Of a stretch of DNA of 20,314 nucleotides, positions 1 through 7,525 are shown piece after piece. The notes under the pieces are model-generated. The model had not been told where the DNA came from. It saw only the letters and a list, made by a program, of their open reading frames with translations, and made no database searches. The position numbers were made by a program, and so were the translations under genes. Numbering within the stretch: position 1 is the stretch's first letter; each line of letters begins with the position of its first letter. Source of the DNA: CAYHCE01 sp964355015 (lineage in GTDB: Bacteria; Cyanobacteriota; Cyanobacteriia; PCC-6307; Cyanobiaceae); the NCBI GenBank assembly GCA_964355015.1, contig CAYHCE010000048.1, positions 1-20,314 on the forward strand, in the 5' to 3' direction.

Positions 1-7
1 AAGTCGC

Positions 8-301
8 TCAGATCCACTGCGGCACAGGCCTTCTGCCCTTTCTCAGGAGGCCCCAGGTAGTGTGACTTGACAAGTCATTGGTCCAGCTTGATGGTGGAGG
101 TATGAGGTGAATCATCACCTCGCGAATGACATCGAGCCATTCCACCCCGTTCACCCTTGAATCAGGGCAAACGGGCCTCGGCATATACACCAGTTCAAGG
201 GACGCGGCCGAAGATGGAATCAGAACTACGTGGCAGGTATCATCAGGCCTAAAGAAGGAAGGCCTGAATATGAGCGCTAATCTGCTCACTGGGGAGGCCA
301 A
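8..301 (-). pseudogene. possible decayed IS91-type transposase C-terminal fragment
   Basis: A 97-codon open frame with only a TTG start at its limit, overlapping the 3' end of the hydrolase gene by about 50 nt. Its middle (VEWLDVIREVMIHLIPPPSS, followed by a SHTTWGLL stretch) is reminiscent of the C-terminal part of IS91/Y2-type transposases, where a 'PL-E-F-x-x-L ... H-x-I-P-x-P' block precedes a YHGVLAP-like motif. The upstream 'YMPRPVCPDSRV' would sit where those proteins have a K-P-W-R-D-G-T-like stretch. The catalytic Y2 region is absent and the YHG motif is not intact, so at best this is a remnant. It could equally be a chance ORF. The resemblance is from memory only. Confidence 0.28.
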
Positions 302-1142
302 TTAGTTTATTGATAGCAAGATGATCCAGATCATAGCTATGATGGAGACTGGAATAGAAAGGGTCCACCGCAAGCGAGGCCATGAGGGCGCGAGTGCTGC
401 GTACACTTCCTGGTTTCATGGTAGTGCAAAACAGGAATGAGATAGGACGCGTAGATCGGCTGCGTTTATGGCGAAAGAGCACGACCGGAGAGTAAGTCTG
501 CAACAAGCTTTCAATACTTCGGACGGAGGCCGAAACAGGACTGAGCAGCCGCATGATTTCCGCCTGCACGGAGGGACGTCCGTTGTGGTAACGGGTTTCA
601 AGGTCATAGGAGGCGGAGTCGACAAGAATGACCTTGTCGACAAGTGATCCAAGCGAGCCCTTAGCGATCGCTAGTGCTGCCAGATAAGCGCCTGCGGAGT
701 GGCCAATGGCGACGTAAGCAGGGACTACGGGAGGCGTGCACTGTAAAGGCAACTCATTCTTCAGCCATTCAGTGAGATCGTTAAGTGCCTCTAATTGCAA
801 ATCGATAATACCGCTGGAATGGGGCTCGAGCAGGGGATAGTTGATCGAAATGAAATGAAATCCCTGAGAAAGAAAGAAGGACTTCTTGAAGCCGATGTGA
901 CGCTTACTACCACTGCGCAGCCCACCACCATGCAGAAAAATGACGACACCACGTGGGGACGGCGAGTTTGAGCGGTATAAATCAAGTGAAACAGAGGATG
1001 GATCAACCCTTCGGGCCAGATTGCTGGAGTAGCAGAGTTCCTGGGAAGGAGTGGAATCGATGGGATCCGCGCCGGAAGCGGGAACATGGGTAGGAAACAG
1101 TCCTCGAACCGAACGAACAATGAACCTAAGTGGTGATCGCAT
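249..1142 (-). CDS. alpha/beta-hydrolase, esterase/formamidase-like
   Basis: 297 aa, usual size for a BD-FAE/kynurenine-formamidase-type serine hydrolase. Visible motifs: a beta strand GVVIFL running into the oxyanion-hole HGGG (residues 71-74), a nucleophile elbow G-H-S-A-G (147-151, Ser149), and a C-terminal His in YDLDHLAIN (His274). The catalytic acid is not obvious: the stretch around residues 236-250, where an Asp is expected, reads FLFCTTMKPGSVRST. There is no signal peptide or membrane segment, so a cytoplasmic enzyme is likely. The ATG at 1142 is supported by an in-frame TAG eight codons upstream. No Shine-Dalgarno precedes it, but a small leader ORF ends in an overlapping TGATG. The gene is divergent from the polyketide synthase; a role in ester or thioester release of its product is possible but only inferred from position. 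Confidence 0.85.
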   Translation of the reverse strand: MRSPLRFIVRSVRGLFPTHVPASGADPIDSTPSQELCYSSNLARRVDPSSVSLDLYRSNSPSPRGVVIFLHGGGLRSGSKRHIGFKKSFFLSQGFHFISINYPLLEPHSSGIIDLQLEALNDLTEWLKNELPLQCTPPVVPAYVAIGHSAGAYLAALAIAKGSLGSLVDKVILVDSASYDLETRYHNGRPSVQAEIMRLLSPVSASVRSIESLLQTYSPVVLFRHKRSRSTRPISFLFCTTMKPGSVRSTRALMASLAVDPFYSSLHHSYDLDHLAINKLIGLPSEQISAHIQAFLL

Positions 1143-1192
1143 CAGGAAGGAAGCGCTGAAGTCAGCCTACCAAGCATGGAGGATTTCTGCAC
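1142..1192 (-). CDS. short leader ORF coupled to the hydrolase gene
   Basis: A 16-codon ORF starting at GTG 1192, preceded by a perfect AGGAGG (1197-1202 on the minus strand) with 4-nt spacing. Its TGA stop (1144-1142) shares its last base with the ATG of the hydrolase (TGATG), the classic arrangement for termination-reinitiation. The predicted peptide (MQKSSMLGRLTSALPS) has no recognised family. It may be a translated leader rather than a functional protein. The evidence is the SD, the overlap, and the absence of any SD for the hydrolase itself; expression is unproven. Confidence 0.35.
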   Translation of the reverse strand: MQKSSMLGRLTSALPS

Positions 1193-1201
1193 TCATCCTC
1201 C
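1178..1201 (-). promoter_or_regulatory. inverted repeat masking the leader-ORF ribosome binding site
   Basis: GGAGGAT (1178-1184) and ATCCTCC (1195-1201) are perfect complements separated by 10 nt. In the hydrolase mRNA the 5' arm overlaps the AGGAGG used by the leader ORF, so the stem would hide the only good ribosome binding site of this transcript. The repeat is visible in the sequence; the regulatory role is inferred. Confidence 0.35.
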
Positions 1202-1469
1202 TATCCAAGCCGGTGTCGACACCTGCCAGGGTCAGATGAAAGAGCTACTGCGACTGATGAAGGGAGAAACTGGGCTGAACGCAGTACACAAAGGCAGCGA
1301 AAGGAAATCTCCGAGATGAAAGCCGCAAACCATCCCGCAGCCGCAGTGCTGAGACGAGAGGCCATGCTGCAACCCTCCAGGTGAGAAAAAAGCACAGAGA
1401 AGCTGGCCAACAAAAGTAAAGATATCCTTAGAGAGCGCACGCCACCCACTCAAAGCTGATAAGAAATCA

Positions 1470-1499
1470 TTGACATACCAAGAGGTGGCAGGCTACGAG
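1470..1499 (+). promoter_or_regulatory. weak candidate promoter for the synthase
   Basis: A consensus -35 hexamer TTGACA (1470-1475) is followed after 18 nt by TACGAG (1494-1499), which matches the -10 consensus at only three positions. This would place the transcript start near 1506, about 140 nt upstream of the probable synthase start, giving a leader that includes both downstream inverted repeats. Only the -35 part is convincing. Confidence 0.25.
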
Positions 1500-1595
1500 A
1501 CGGAGACACTGAACAAACTTGCAGACGAACCATCCCCCGGCCAGAGCCCAAAACGGCAGGGCTGACAGCGGCAAATGTCGCCGAAAACACACAAA

Positions 1596-1612
1596 ACCAG
1601 CCATTGGCTGGT
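1596..1612 (+). other. leader hairpin upstream of the synthase start
   Basis: ACCAGCC (1596-1602) and GGCTGGT (1606-1612) form a perfect 7-bp stem with an ATT triloop, about 35 nt before the likely GTG start at 1648. A weaker 5-bp inverted repeat lies at 1545-1563. There is no T-run after the stem, so an intrinsic terminator is unlikely. An attenuation or translation-control role is possible. Confidence 0.3.
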
Positions 1613-1647
1613 ACCTTTGTAAAATAAGACAAGCTGGGCTTAAGCAC

Positions 1648-4600
1648 GTGCGATCTGTGGCCAAGGTCATTTATTGTATTCGACCGATCGGAAACTGGGT
1701 AGAGTCGGCTGAACGTGCGGCAGCAGCCGATGCAGAACTTTATTTCGATACCCAGGGTTTTGAGGAGCAGTTTGCCGATCATTGGAAGAACGGTCTGGCA
1801 GGGCTCTCGTCCAATCTGTTCGCTGTCTTCTGTCGAAACCCTGAGATTGCTGCACAGATCAGCAGAACGATTGCTGGTCCCGAGTCAGAGCCTAGAGCTG
1901 AGATCAGATACGCTCTCCCAGCCGCCTCCCTGCTGCTGCTTGATGATTCAACATTTAACAAAGCCTCTATCGTACCTGAAGTCCGCTCAATCAAAGATGT
2001 AGAAACTCTAATCAGCTCTCAAGCCAACCGCACCAAAACTGATCCCATTATCATCAGAGGCTACGAGTCTGGGGGCGGCTGCGGTGAAGATTCCCAGTAC
2101 ATTCTTGTTCAAAAAGCCATCCAGAAATTGGCCGGACATGAGCTGATTATATCTGGACCGATTGGAATCAAATCGTTTGCCGCCCTGCACCAACTAGGCG
2201 TCCGATCCGTGCTTCTGGATGAGCAGACATTTCTGCTCACCGACACGTATTTGCCAGCAAACTGCACCAGTATACTGAAAAGAATCAACGGCAGGCAGTC
2301 GATCGTTGTTTCAGCTCAGGAGGATCCCTCCCACCAGATTCGCTGCATCTGCCTACCAGGAAAAGATTCACCAGGATATCATTTCGGCAGTGAAGTGAGT
2401 CGCACAGAGATCAGTGCGATCCAGCGCTGGGAATCGCCAGGCTGTCTTCCAGTTGGAGAAGGAATCGACCTTGGCAAAGACAACGCGTCAAGGTACAGAA
2501 CACTTGGCAGGCTGATTCGTGCTTACCAGAACTGCGGCACGGCAACTCCACCGGGTCTGGAGACACTGCGAACGATTGCTGAAGAGTTTGGAGTAGACTA
2601 TCCAATCATCCAGGGACCGATGTCGCGTGTGAGCGACAATCCTGAGTTCGCTCAGAGTGTAGCCAGAGAAGGCGGACTGCCAACGATTGCGGCAGCGATG
2701 CTCACCGCTAAGTCTTTGAAGCCGATCCTGGAAAAAACCTCTGAACTGCTGCCCGATCGGCCCTGGGGTGTAGGACTGCTGGGATTCATCGACAGCCAGC
2801 ACCTCCAATCGCAGATTGATGTGCTCAAAGCCTCAGCCGCAAGCTTCTGTGTGCTGGCTGGCGGCACTCCAGCTCAGGCAAAGGAGATAGCAGATTCGGG
2901 CATGCGTGTGTTCATCCATGCCCCGACACCGGAGCTCCTGTCCTTGTTCATATCACAGGGATGGCGGGATTTCATCCTGGAAGGCAGGGAATGCGGTGGA
3001 CATATCGGACCACTCAGCTCCCTGAGCCTATGGGAACGCTCGGTGGAAGTGGTTGCAGGACTCAGCTCCGCTGTGAGCAAGGATATCTGCCTTGTTTTCG
3101 CTGGCGGAATTCATGACAGTACATCGGCTGCCTTCGTAGGCTATCTGACCCAGCCGCTGGCCAGAGCAGGGACCACGGTGGGCTTACTGATCGGTTCAGC
3201 CTATCTGGCCACACAAGAAATCGTGCAGGATGGAGCCATCACACAGTCCTACCAGGATGTCTCCCTGGATTGCACCACTACGGTCTTTCTCGAAACGTCT
3301 CCGGGCCACCAAAGCAGATGCGCCGATACGGAGTTTTCACGGGAGTTCAATGCAAAGCGGGCTGAACTGCTGAAGTCTGGAATGCCTGTGCGCGATGTTT
3401 CAGCCGAATTGGAACAACTGATTCTAGGTCGCCTCAGGCTAGCCTCGAAAGGACTGAAACGAACGGAAGAAGGCCTTGTCAAGGTGTCCGATGGTGATCA
3501 ACTGACGCTCGGCATGTACATGCTGGGTGAAGCGGTCTGCCTGATCGAGAACAAGAACAGCATTGAGTCGCTTCACAAGGATGTTCTTCAAGGATTCACT
3601 CTGCCGGCAAGACAAAGTGCATTGCAGGCTAACACAGCGGCGAAGAGCGTATCTTCATACTACCGTGGTCAGCAGGATATAGCGATCGTGGGAATGGCCT
3701 GTAAGCTTCCGGGAGCGAGCAGTCCCGAACAGCTTTGGGATCTGATTTCAAATGGCAGGAATCAGATCAAGGAAGTGCCCGCCTCGCGCTGGTCCACCGA
3801 AGACTACTACTCTCCTGATCGCTCGGTAAAGAACAAGATTCACTCAAAGTGGGGCGCCTTCATCGATTCAGTTGGCATCAATCCGTTCGCCTTCGGCATT
3901 CCGCCCCAGTCGTTGGCATCAATCGACCCTGCACAGTTACTGGTACTTGTCTGCGTCAAGGAAGCCCTGAGTGACGCGGGCTACTCTGCCGAAACGGAGT
4001 TCGAACGCGAGTCAACATGTGTGATACTGGGTTACAGTGGGGGGTTGGGAGAACTGGGCCAAAGCTATGTCATGCAGGCCGAACTCTCGCCCCTGCTGGA
4101 TCGGTTTCCCGAGATGGCGGCTTTGGTGCCGGAGTGGACGAGTGACAGTTTTGCCGGGATTCTGCCGAACGTCTCTGCCGGCAGGGTGGCGAACAGATTC
4201 AACCTCGGTGGCTCGAACTGCACCGTAGATGCCGCCTGCGCCTCCTCACTGGCGGCACTGGATGTGGCCGTGCAGAAACTGCGCAAGGGTGAGGTGTCGA
4301 TGGCAGTGGTGGGGGCGGTGGACACCTTGCAGTCTCCATTCGCCTACTTCTGCTTCTCGGAAACACAGGCATTGTCGGGCACAGGTAAGGCCAGTTCCTT
4401 CGGGAGGAACGCCGACGGGATCGTGCTGGGCGAAGGTACCGGCATCCTTGTGCTCAAGCGACTCGACGATGCAATCGCCGCTGGGGACAGCATCCATGCC
4501 GTGATCAAGGGGATCGGAAGCTCGAGCGATGGTCGGGGCCGGACGATGACGGCTCCCTCACAACCTGGGCAGGTTCAGGCTTTCGCCAGGGCCTATGACG

Positions 4601-7482
4601 ACGCCCAGACAGATGCGGATTATCTTGGCTTCTATGAAGCCCACGGTACGGGCACACCAGTGGGGGACCGCTCCGAGATACGGGCCCTGACCACCTTCCT
4701 TGAACGCTCTGGAGCCAAACAAGGCATCTGTGCCGTGGGCTCAGTCAAGACCCTGATCGGTCACACCAAAAGCACTGCCGGGCTGGCAGGGCTGCTGAAG
4801 GCCACGTTGGCCCTCAAGCACAAATCACTTCCGCTGCACAGCGTCGTCGATAACCATATCGAGGACGTGACGGACTCCGCGCACGTTTATCTGCCGAGGG
4901 GGAACCAACCATGGATCACGGACGCTGATGCACCCCCACGTACGGCGGGGGTGAGCGCCTTCGGCTTCGGGGGAACCAACTATCACGTCGTTCTGCAGGA
5001 ATACAAATCAGAAAGCGCGAGCAGATCGGAAGTCAGTCACGGCCTCTCCAGACTCTCCCATGGACACAGCCTGCACCTGCTTACCGCAGGCTCGGGTTCA
5101 CTGCTGCAGCTACTGAAAAGCACCAGGAGCAGTTGTGAGCAGACACGTAACAATCTTGTACGCGATGGCGTCGAGAGTTACCTGAACCGGTCACTGCTGC
5201 AGTCACTCCCTGAAACGGAGATCAGTTCCTTCCGCTTCAATGAACAGAACGGATGGTTGCTGTTGCTGGTTGATCATGCCAAGGACGACCTGGTTGAAAC
5301 CCTCCAGATCGCCATGGATGTGGTCGCTGGAAACAGCGCCTACACGAAAGCCATCCAGCGATGGATGGTCTACCGGGATTCTGGCGCAGGAAATACTACA
5401 AAGGTTCCGAATGGTAATGGGGTCTGCCTACTTTTTCCAGGCCAGGGATCCGATTATCCAGGAATGGGTCGCACCCTGCTGGGGGCATCCAGTCTCTGCC
5501 ACAGCCTGCTCGCGAAGTTGCTGCCCGATAAGCGGGAAAGAGCCAAGGTCTTGGATAGCTACCTTTTCAACTCCCAGAAGAGTGCCGACAACACCATCGG
5601 CCCAAGCCTGAAACAGCCGCTCCTGGCAATCACAGAAATTGGGTATCTTGACCTCCTGAACAAGCTGGAGATCCCTTGGACCACCTGTCTTGGCCACAGC
5701 CTGGGTGACTTCATCTCGGCACATGCCAATGGACTACTGACAGCCGAGTGTGTGGTTGATGTGCTGTCGAAGCGCGGTGGTCTCGTTCAGAAGTTCCAGG
5801 TTGAAGGGTATGGGATGCTCATCCTATTCTGCGCCAGGCAACAGGCTGAACAACTGATCTCAGGCCTGAACGAAACTGGGCTGGAAGTGGCCAATATCAA
5901 CGCGCCCGCTCAGACCGTTGTCTCCGGGCCTACCCCAGCCCTTGCGGAGCTTGAAGCACGCTGTCAACAGGACGGTATCGGCTGCCAGCGCATGAGCAGC
6001 CAGCTTCCCTTTCACTCCTCCTACATGAGGGCATGCAATGATGAATTCAGTGCCTATCTCGACAGTGTTAACTTCTCGACAGGGTCCAGAACCGATGTTC
6101 CCTGCATCGTCAGTACAGCACCTCAGGAGACCAGCATTGATGCCCATAGCATCCGCGGCCTGCTGAAGCGACACATGGTCTCCGGTGTGGAGTTCGTCGA
6201 TGCCGTGAACAAGGCTTACGCACAAGGGAACACGGTCTTCATTGAAGCCGGACCCAAGAAAGTCCTCACCAGGCTGGTCGAAAACACTCTTGAAGGCAAA
6301 CCGGTCACGGCAGTGGCACTTGATGGACTGGATGGAACCAGCGACTTGCTGGCAGCCGTGATGCAGATAGGTGCCACAGGCGTGAACATCAACTGGGCTA
6401 CCTTCTCAGCTCTTCTGGTCGATACGCGATCGACTGGGAAGGCTGGCAATGGTGAGGCGAAGCCGGATGCAGAGGCACACCAGTACTGGATCAATGGAGC
6501 GCGGGTCTGGCAATCAGGCAAACCGGCTCCATTGAAAACGCAGCATGATCTCCATGCCGTGATCTCAGAACTCGCTCAGCGCAGCAGTTCAGCGACAAAC
6601 AACCCTGCATCGACTCAGCTGGATACGTACCAGCATCACCCAGGTGGCATGCATCCACACTCTGACAAGCCTTTGTCCAGAGTTCCTCACGCCATGGCGA
6701 CGACAACGAATGGGAATAAGTCTCTCATGCTAGTATCGCAACATCCAACAGTCCCTTCCACAGCCCCTGTGACAATGGAGCATTACAATCCGGTCTCCAG
6801 CCAGCGCTTGGAAGCCTTCCGCACCTACCACGAAACATTGCGGCTGATGATCACATCTCAGACGCAAGTCTTCTCTGCTTTTCTCAATTCAACAGGCAAT
6901 ACGCTCCTAGAACATCACACCAATGAGGTTCTGAGCCTGCCTCGTGAGGCGGAGCAGCTCACGCAGCAGTTCTCCCACAGCGTCAGCGAAAGCACTCCGG
7001 CCATCATCAGCCCTCCTGCTGTTCCTGCCCCGATCATTGCTCCTGAGGTCGCTCTTCCCGCCTCGACAGCTCTCGGTAAAGGCTCGGGCTCGGATGCAAG
7101 GGCAAGCGCTCCTGTAAGCGTTCCTGAAACGGCCACCGCACAGCTCAATGGTCATCAAGGCCCAGTTGAAGCACTCTCGGCGGGCTCCGTGCTGAGCCAA
7201 CTCACAACTCTTCTGTCTGATCGAAGTGGCTACCCTGTTGAACTGCTGGACCCTGATCAGGATCTCGAGTCTGATCTTGGGATCGACTCGATCAAACGCA
7301 TTGAAGTGATGGGAGCACTGATGTCGGCTCTGCCGGCCATCAGCAGTGAATCGATGCAGCAGATTCAGGCAGGAACACGGGATCTCAGGACGCTAAGGGA
7401 AGTCTCCTCCCATATCGCCGAGGTGCTCTCTAGCTCCAACGCCACAAGCGCAACCCCAGAGGTTGCTCAGCCGGGAAAGTAG
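1648..7482 (+). CDS. iterative polyketide/PUFA-type synthase, ER-KS-AT-ACP part
   Basis: 1944 aa from GTG 1648 (GTG 1657 also possible). The frame is open back to TTG 1519, but recognisable homology begins only at KVIYCIRPIGNW (codon 1663 on), and no SD supports any start. Domains in order: a first TIM-barrel flavin domain (about 5-290) whose GYESGGGCG (138-146) lacks the usual His; a second PfaD/nitronate-monooxygenase-like barrel (about 300-600) starting VDYPIIQGPMSRV, with intact G-R-E-C-G-G-H (His452); KS (from about 677) with DAACASS (Cys864), EAHGTGTPVGD (His999) and IGH (His1039); AT (about 1260-1560) with GQGSDYPGMG and GHSLG (Ser1351), and PFHS suggesting malonyl use; a Pro/Ala-rich linker; one ACP with LGIDSIKR (Ser1881). 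It resembles PfaA/HglE-type synthases. The ORF ends in TAG directly after a slippery heptamer, and the KR-DH part lies in the -1 frame. Confidence 0.9.
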   Translation: MRSVAKVIYCIRPIGNWVESAERAAAADAELYFDTQGFEEQFADHWKNGLAGLSSNLFAVFCRNPEIAAQISRTIAGPESEPRAEIRYALPAASLLLLDDSTFNKASIVPEVRSIKDVETLISSQANRTKTDPIIIRGYESGGGCGEDSQYILVQKAIQKLAGHELIISGPIGIKSFAALHQLGVRSVLLDEQTFLLTDTYLPANCTSILKRINGRQSIVVSAQEDPSHQIRCICLPGKDSPGYHFGSEVSRTEISAIQRWESPGCLPVGEGIDLGKDNASRYRTLGRLIRAYQNCGTATPPGLETLRTIAEEFGVDYPIIQGPMSRVSDNPEFAQSVAREGGLPTIAAAMLTAKSLKPILEKTSELLPDRPWGVGLLGFIDSQHLQSQIDVLKASAASFCVLAGGTPAQAKEIADSGMRVFIHAPTPELLSLFISQGWRDFILEGRECGGHIGPLSSLSLWERSVEVVAGLSSAVSKDICLVFAGGIHDSTSAAFVGYLTQPLARAGTTVGLLIGSAYLATQEIVQDGAITQSYQDVSLDCTTTVFLETSPGHQSRCADTEFSREFNAKRAELLKSGMPVRDVSAELEQLILGRLRLASKGLKRTEEGLVKVSDGDQLTLGMYMLGEAVCLIENKNSIESLHKDVLQGFTLPARQSALQANTAAKSVSSYYRGQQDIAIVGMACKLPGASSPEQLWDLISNGRNQIKEVPASRWSTEDYYSPDRSVKNKIHSKWGAFIDSVGINPFAFGIPPQSLASIDPAQLLVLVCVKEALSDAGYSAETEFERESTCVILGYSGGLGELGQSYVMQAELSPLLDRFPEMAALVPEWTSDSFAGILPNVSAGRVANRFNLGGSNCTVDAACASSLAALDVAVQKLRKGEVSMAVVGAVDTLQSPFAYFCFSETQALSGTGKASSFGRNADGIVLGEGTGILVLKRLDDAIAAGDSIHAVIKGIGSSSDGRGRTMTAPSQPGQVQAFARAYDDAQTDADYLGFYEAHGTGTPVGDRSEIRALTTFLERSGAKQGICAVGSVKTLIGHTKSTAGLAGLLKATLALKHKSLPLHSVVDNHIEDVTDSAHVYLPRGNQPWITDADAPPRTAGVSAFGFGGTNYHVVLQEYKSESASRSEVSHGLSRLSHGHSLHLLTAGSGSLLQLLKSTRSSCEQTRNNLVRDGVESYLNRSLLQSLPETEISSFRFNEQNGWLLLLVDHAKDDLVETLQIAMDVVAGNSAYTKAIQRWMVYRDSGAGNTTKVPNGNGVCLLFPGQGSDYPGMGRTLLGASSLCHSLLAKLLPDKRERAKVLDSYLFNSQKSADNTIGPSLKQPLLAITEIGYLDLLNKLEIPWTTCLGHSLGDFISAHANGLLTAECVVDVLSKRGGLVQKFQVEGYGMLILFCARQQAEQLISGLNETGLEVANINAPAQTVVSGPTPALAELEARCQQDGIGCQRMSSQLPFHSSYMRACNDEFSAYLDSVNFSTGSRTDVPCIVSTAPQETSIDAHSIRGLLKRHMVSGVEFVDAVNKAYAQGNTVFIEAGPKKVLTRLVENTLEGKPVTAVALDGLDGTSDLLAAVMQIGATGVNINWATFSALLVDTRSTGKAGNGEAKPDAEAHQYWINGARVWQSGKPAPLKTQHDLHAVISELAQRSSSATNNPASTQLDTYQHHPGGMHPHSDKPLSRVPHAMATTTNGNKSLMLVSQHPTVPSTAPVTMEHYNPVSSQRLEAFRTYHETLRLMITSQTQVFSAFLNSTGNTLLEHHTNEVLSLPREAEQLTQQFSHSVSESTPAIISPPAVPAPIIAPEVALPASTALGKGSGSDARASAPVSVPETATAQLNGHQGPVEALSAGSVLSQLTTLLSDRSGYPVELLDPDQDLESDLGIDSIKRIEVMGALMSALPAISSESMQQIQAGTRDLRTLREVSSHIAEVLSSSNATSATPEVAQPGK

Positions 7483-7525
7483 AAAACGGGATAGATCGAA
7501 AGGCTACCGTTCGGCTATCCCGTTT
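7459..7525 (+). promoter_or_regulatory. candidate programmed -1 ribosomal frameshift signal
   Basis: Three elements of a dnaX-type signal occur in order. An SD-like GAGGT lies at 7459-7463. After 9 nt comes the slippery heptamer G_GGA_AAG (7473-7479) in the upstream frame, where tRNA-Gly and tRNA-Lys could re-pair on GGG and AAA. The zero-frame stop TAG (7480-7482) follows immediately. Four nt after the heptamer a stem-loop begins: AAACGGGATAG (7484-7494) pairs perfectly with CTATCCCGTTT (7515-7525), and the loop folds further (CGAA 7497-7500 with TTCG 7510-7513, GG 7502-7503 with CC 7507-7508). The -1 frame is closed by TAG at 7431-7433, so any shift must occur between 7434 and 7482, and the heptamer lies inside that window. 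The elements are seen directly; frameshifting is inferred. A deletion or assembly error is the alternative. Confidence 0.6.

Larger units (their letters stand above)
1143..1647. other. upstream region between hydrolase and synthase, no recognised gene
   Basis: About 500 bases between the divergent hydrolase and synthase. The short ORFs here show no recognisable protein family. Besides the hydrolase leader ORF, it contains a perfect TTGACA hexamer (1470-1475) on the plus strand, and two short inverted repeats just before the synthase: AGCCC/GGGCT (1545-1549 with 1559-1563) and ACCAGCC-ATT-GGCTGGT (1596-1612). It may hold the control region for both genes. Confidence 0.5.

Noticed and set aside
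1201..1453. Two overlapping minus-strand ORFs of 73-82 codons upstream of the hydrolase
   Set aside because: They overlap each other in different frames and show no recognisable family or start signal.
7484..7525. Strong hairpin as an intrinsic terminator between two separate genes
   Set aside because: No T-run follows it on the plus strand, and it lies within sequence that is coding in the -1 frame and resembles the synthase linker. A frameshift-stimulating element fits better.
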